Below, piece after piece: positions 63,396 to 64,000 of a stretch of 64,000 nucleotides of DNA (position 1 is its first letter; every line of letters starts with the position of its first letter). The notes below the pieces were generated by a model that had not been told where the DNA came from, searched no databases, and was given only the letters and a program-made list of their open reading frames with translations. Position numbers and translations under genes: made by a program. Origin of the DNA: Mesostigma viride (lineage: Eukaryota > Streptophyta > Mesostigmatophyceae > Mesostigmatales > Mesostigmataceae); NCBI GenBank assembly GCA_009746045.1, contig RPFO01000165.1, positions 2,771,021-2,835,020 on the forward strand, written 5' to 3'.

Positions 63396-64000
63396 TTAAG
63401 CCGAGTAAGAGAAACCGTACCACCTGATGCGATAGGGGTTCAGGTCTGCGGGGTCGTTCTCGCCCGCCACGGTGCCAGCAGGCACCTCCAGCCCTATGAA
63501 CCCGCTGTTTGTGCCCGCGACCGCCGTCTTGTCCAGCGTGAGGGTGTACGTGGTGCCGCTCCCGTCCACCGGCGAGATGCCCGTCACGGGGACGCTCGCG
63601 GGCGCCTCTCCCAGTCTCAGGAACTTGGCCACGAACCCGCTATCCTGGAAGCCGGCGACCGAGCGGGTCCACGTGACCACCATCTTGAAGACGTTCTTGA
63701 GGCCGTTGCCCACGGGATCGACGGGCGCGCCGTTAGAGTCCTGAAAGGACAAGTACATCTGCAAAGGCTCCTGGAAAGTGTAGGATAGCGTGTTGTTGTG
63801 GGCGGCCGATGGTCTCTCGTTGGCATCCAGGGCCGCACCCTCCTCGATGTAGACGTTCAACTGCCCCACAGGCACCATCAGGCGTGCCGGGCTGTAATTG
63901 AATTCCAAACGATAATTCCTGGCATCCAAAGCCGTAAAGGCGCCCTTTGAAGCAAACAGGCCATCCATGAGCGCCTGGTAGTCGTAGTCCCACTGCTTTG
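63396..64000 (-). CDS. Beta-rich structural protein, 5' end beyond the window (at least 201 aa)
   Basis: The frame is open from the window edge to the stop at 63396; an internal ATG at 63968 is probably not the start, because the preceding codons (WDYDYQAL) fit the reading. The sequence is a beta-sandwich type (RLEFNYSPARLMVPVGQLNVYIE, then YTLTLDKTAVAGTNSGFIGLEVPAG). It may be a fibre or surface protein related in style to the genes at 13237 and 57788. Its stop is 5 bases from the convergent gene's stop. Confidence 0.6.
   Translation of the reverse strand, partial: KQWDYDYQALMDGLFASKGAFTALDARNYRLEFNYSPARLMVPVGQLNVYIEEGAALDANERPSAAHNNTLSYTFQEPLQMYLSFQDSNGAPVDPVGNGLKNVFKMVVTWTRSVAGFQDSGFVAKFLRLGEAPASVPVTGISPVDGSGTTYTLTLDKTAVAGTNSGFIGLEVPAGTVAGENDPADLNPYRIRWYGFSYSA

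Noticed and set aside
1-64000. tRNA or rRNA genes
   Set aside because: No segment with tRNA-like cloverleaf landmarks or rRNA similarity was noticed; a covariance-model scan would be needed to be certain.

Overview
This window is a GC-rich (by eye about 60%) piece of a large double-stranded DNA virus of the Nucleocytoviricota, or of such a virus integrated in a host genome. The assignment rests on hallmark genes read from the sequence: four paralogous double-jelly-roll major capsid proteins (28721-30372 minus, 30466-32221, 32286-34115 and 39666-41021 plus), an A32-type packaging ATPase (41457-42252 minus), VLTF-3-like and VLTF-2-like late transcription factors (23294-24422 plus; 1-332 minus, cut by the edge), a PCNA clamp (25831-26610 minus) and several KilA-N and BRO-like proteins. 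Genes are tightly packed on both strands, and many have a TATA-like element 10-30 bases before the ATG. I cannot name the family or host; a protist or alga is a guess.

Layout. 1-7.2 kb holds VLTF-2, small genes, a BRO-like gene, an OTU protease, a NifS-like cysteine desulfurase and unknown genes. 7.25-10.2 kb is a 3-kb non-coding block with three structures: a 79-bp tandem array, a roughly 320-bp-arm inverted repeat with an AT-rich loop, and a 158-bp imperfect array. 10.3-15.9 kb has a KilA-N/PD-(D/E)XK protein, a second BRO gene, an MSV199-like gene, a LamG-like gene and a C5 DNA methyltransferase. 15.9-21.0 kb looks like one giant gene (about 1,700 aa) with an OTU-like domain. 21-28.7 kb has a second KilA-N/nuclease gene, VLTF-3, a third BRO gene, PCNA with two micro-genes, and a LysM gene. 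28.7-41 kb is the capsid cluster, with a BRO pseudogene, a fourth BRO gene, a Rieske oxygenase and basic coiled-coil proteins. 41-51.3 kb is mostly minus-strand packaging and virion genes plus a JAMM protein. 51.4-55 kb is a giant transposase-like gene with a split DDE core. 55-64 kb has small membrane and virion genes, a bZIP-like gene, a fifth BRO gene and fragment, an F-box-like protein and a U-box/SAP-like protein.

Two points run through the window. First, at least 18 genes are broken by +/-1 shifts, most often in G or C runs, with no in-frame nonsense. This looks like uncorrected homopolymer error, though decay of an integrated copy is possible. Such genes are given as one CDS with the shift positions stated. 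Second, the BRO-like paralogs share near-identical flanks and a conserved upstream leader, but differ in an approximately 100-bp internal segment. That segment ends, at the same codons in all eight copies or fragments, in a palindrome whose two arms co-vary. This is the most novel signal seen.

Functionally, the window combines capsid assembly and packaging, late transcription, replication (PCNA), DNA modification, a ubiquitin-directed set (two OTU, one JAMM, F-box-like, U-box-like) and metabolic or redox genes (NifS, Rieske).
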